Shown: positions 14,474 to 15,055 of the stretch, piece by piece
Layout of the letters: every line of letters begins with the position of its first letter
How positions within the stretch are numbered: position 1 is the stretch's first letter
Assembly: GCA_964582545.1 (NCBI GenBank)
Contig: CAZOSB010000042.1
Location: 1-15,055, forward strand
Direction of reading: 5' to 3'
Length of the DNA: 15,055 nt
From: JAVVUJ01 sp964582545
Lineage (GTDB): Bacteria > Bacillota > Clostridia > Peptostreptococcales > Anaerovoracaceae
The notes under the pieces: generated by a model
What the model was told of the DNA's origin: nothing
The model's database searches: none
The model's input: the letters and a program-made list of their open reading frames with translations, nothing else
Made by a program: the position numbers and the translations under genes

Positions 14474-14740
14474 ATGCCTCTTATATCAAGTTTTTATGGA
14501 ATACTTATTTATATTTACAAGGAAGTTCATTCTAAACACCATGTTCCACATTTTCATGCTTCATTTGCGGAATACGAAGCTGTGTATGATTTTGAAGGAA
14601 ATAAAATCGAAGGCGAATTTCCGGCTAAAAAAGCAAAGTTGGTGGAAGCTTGGTGTGCCATACATGAAGAAGAGCTAAACGCTTCTTGGAAAGCTTGGAA
14701 CGAAAGCGGAGAAATTGTTAAAATTGATGGATTGAGGTAA
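14474..14740 (+). CDS. DUF4160 domain protein
   Basis: The 88-residue protein matches DUF4160 over its whole length. It starts MPLISSFYGILIYIYKE, then has the histidine cluster HVPHFHASFAEYEAV (23-37), GEFPAKKAKLVEAW (47-60) and IHEEELNASWKAW (63-75). The clustered histidines might bind metal, but no activity is known to me. AAGGTGG lies 6 nt before the ATG. The next gene, a DUF2442 protein, starts 5 nt after the stop. These two families recur side by side in many bacteria and such pairs are often suspected to be toxin-antitoxin-like; that role is not demonstrated by anything in this sequence. A different frame open through this gene (14421-14678) is a shadow. Confidence 0.85.
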   Translation: MPLISSFYGILIYIYKEVHSKHHVPHFHASFAEYEAVYDFEGNKIEGEFPAKKAKLVEAWCAIHEEELNASWKAWNESGEIVKIDGLR

Positions 14741-14745
14741 TATTT

Positions 14746-14985
14746 ATGATTAGACCCAAGGCGGTTGCTGTAGAGGTGAAAAATGATTATTGTCTTCTAG
14801 TCACCTTTAGTAACGATGAAAAAAAGATGTTTGATGTGAAGCCGTATTTGGATTTTAAGCCTTATTCAGAATTAAAAAATGTTGAATTATTTAAAACGGT
14901 AAAGCCGGCAGGATTAAGCATTGAATGGGCAAGGGGGCAAGATATTTGTCCGGATGAGCTTTACTATAACAGTGAAAAAATATAG
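14746..14985 (+). CDS. DUF2442 domain protein
   Basis: The 79-residue protein fits DUF2442: MIRPKAVAVEVKNDYCLLVTFSNDEKKMFDVKPYL at the start, VELFKTVKPAGLSIEWARGQDICPDELY (46-73) at the end. The domain is a small beta-rich fold of unknown biochemical function, and in some proteins it is joined to helix-turn-helix regions, which suggests a DNA-binding or antitoxin-like partner role. Its Shine-Dalgarno sequence (GAGG) lies inside the last codons of the DUF4160 gene, so the two are translationally linked. No terminator with a T-run is seen before the window ends. Confidence 0.85.
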   Translation: MIRPKAVAVEVKNDYCLLVTFSNDEKKMFDVKPYLDFKPYSELKNVELFKTVKPAGLSIEWARGQDICPDELYYNSEKI

Positions 14986-15035
14986 GAATTGAAATAATAA
15001 TTAAATAAAAAATAGAGGATGACCCTCTCGTTTGT

Positions 15036-15053
15036 CTAAGTTTTATAACTTAG
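15036..15053. repeat. 7-bp hairpin at the window edge
   Basis: CTAAGTT (15036-15042) and AACTTAG (15047-15053) pair perfectly over a 4-nt loop, 50 nt after the DUF2442 stop codon. Two T residues follow before the sequence ends, so it may be a terminator cut off by the window edge. A weaker 5-bp pairing (AGAGG with CCTCT, 15014-15028) lies just before it. Confidence 0.4.
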
Positions 15054-15055
15054 TT

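Noticed and set aside
14421..14678. Overlapping 85-codon plus-strand frame
   Set aside because: It is out of frame with the clear DUF4160 gene and its start lies inside the terminator/promoter bases.

Overview
The window looks like chromosomal DNA of a low-GC Gram-positive anaerobe, most likely a member of the Clostridia. The reasons are strong AGGAGG-type ribosome binding sites, several TTG and GTG starts, sigma-A promoters with TG-extended -10 boxes, and gene families typical of that class. I cannot name a genus from sequence alone.

Layout. Bases 1-857 hold the 3' part of a DUF4179-type gene and its terminator. Bases 1009-1472 hold a very AT-rich four-helix membrane protein. Bases 1546-2729 hold a two-gene operon: a stand-alone B3/B4 domain protein (the editing domain of PheRS beta) and a YbaK/EbsC-type Cys-tRNA(Pro) deacylase. 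On the minus strand, 3308-2747 is a Phd/YefM-ParE toxin-antitoxin pair with its own promoter.

Bases 3445-8965 hold an envelope module: ATPase, duplicated FtsX-like permease and a secreted serine hydrolase of the beta-lactamase fold. Converging on it from the other strand (11148-9152) is an OmpR-family response regulator with its sensor kinase. Upstream of the ABC operon are half-sites spaced exactly 11 bp apart, and related half-sites lie in the regulator's own leader. I infer that the two-component system senses an envelope signal and activates the transporter/hydrolase operon.

Bases 11275-13807 run divergently from the regulator and hold a 66-residue hydrophobic protein followed by a divergent SecA paralogue. 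Between the two genes is a 7-bp hairpin whose 3' arm contains part of the SecA Shine-Dalgarno sequence. This arrangement resembles the SecM-SecA and MifM-YidC2 loci, where a nascent chain controls the downstream gene, and it is the most interesting lead in the window. The alternatives are plain translational coupling or chance.

Bases 13847-14285 hold a UPF0178 (YaiI/YqxD) gene with a terminator. The 3' arm of that terminator also supplies the -35 box for the next operon, a DUF4160-DUF2442 gene pair (14474-14985). The window ends in a short hairpin. I saw no rRNA, tRNA, CRISPR array, transposase or phage gene.
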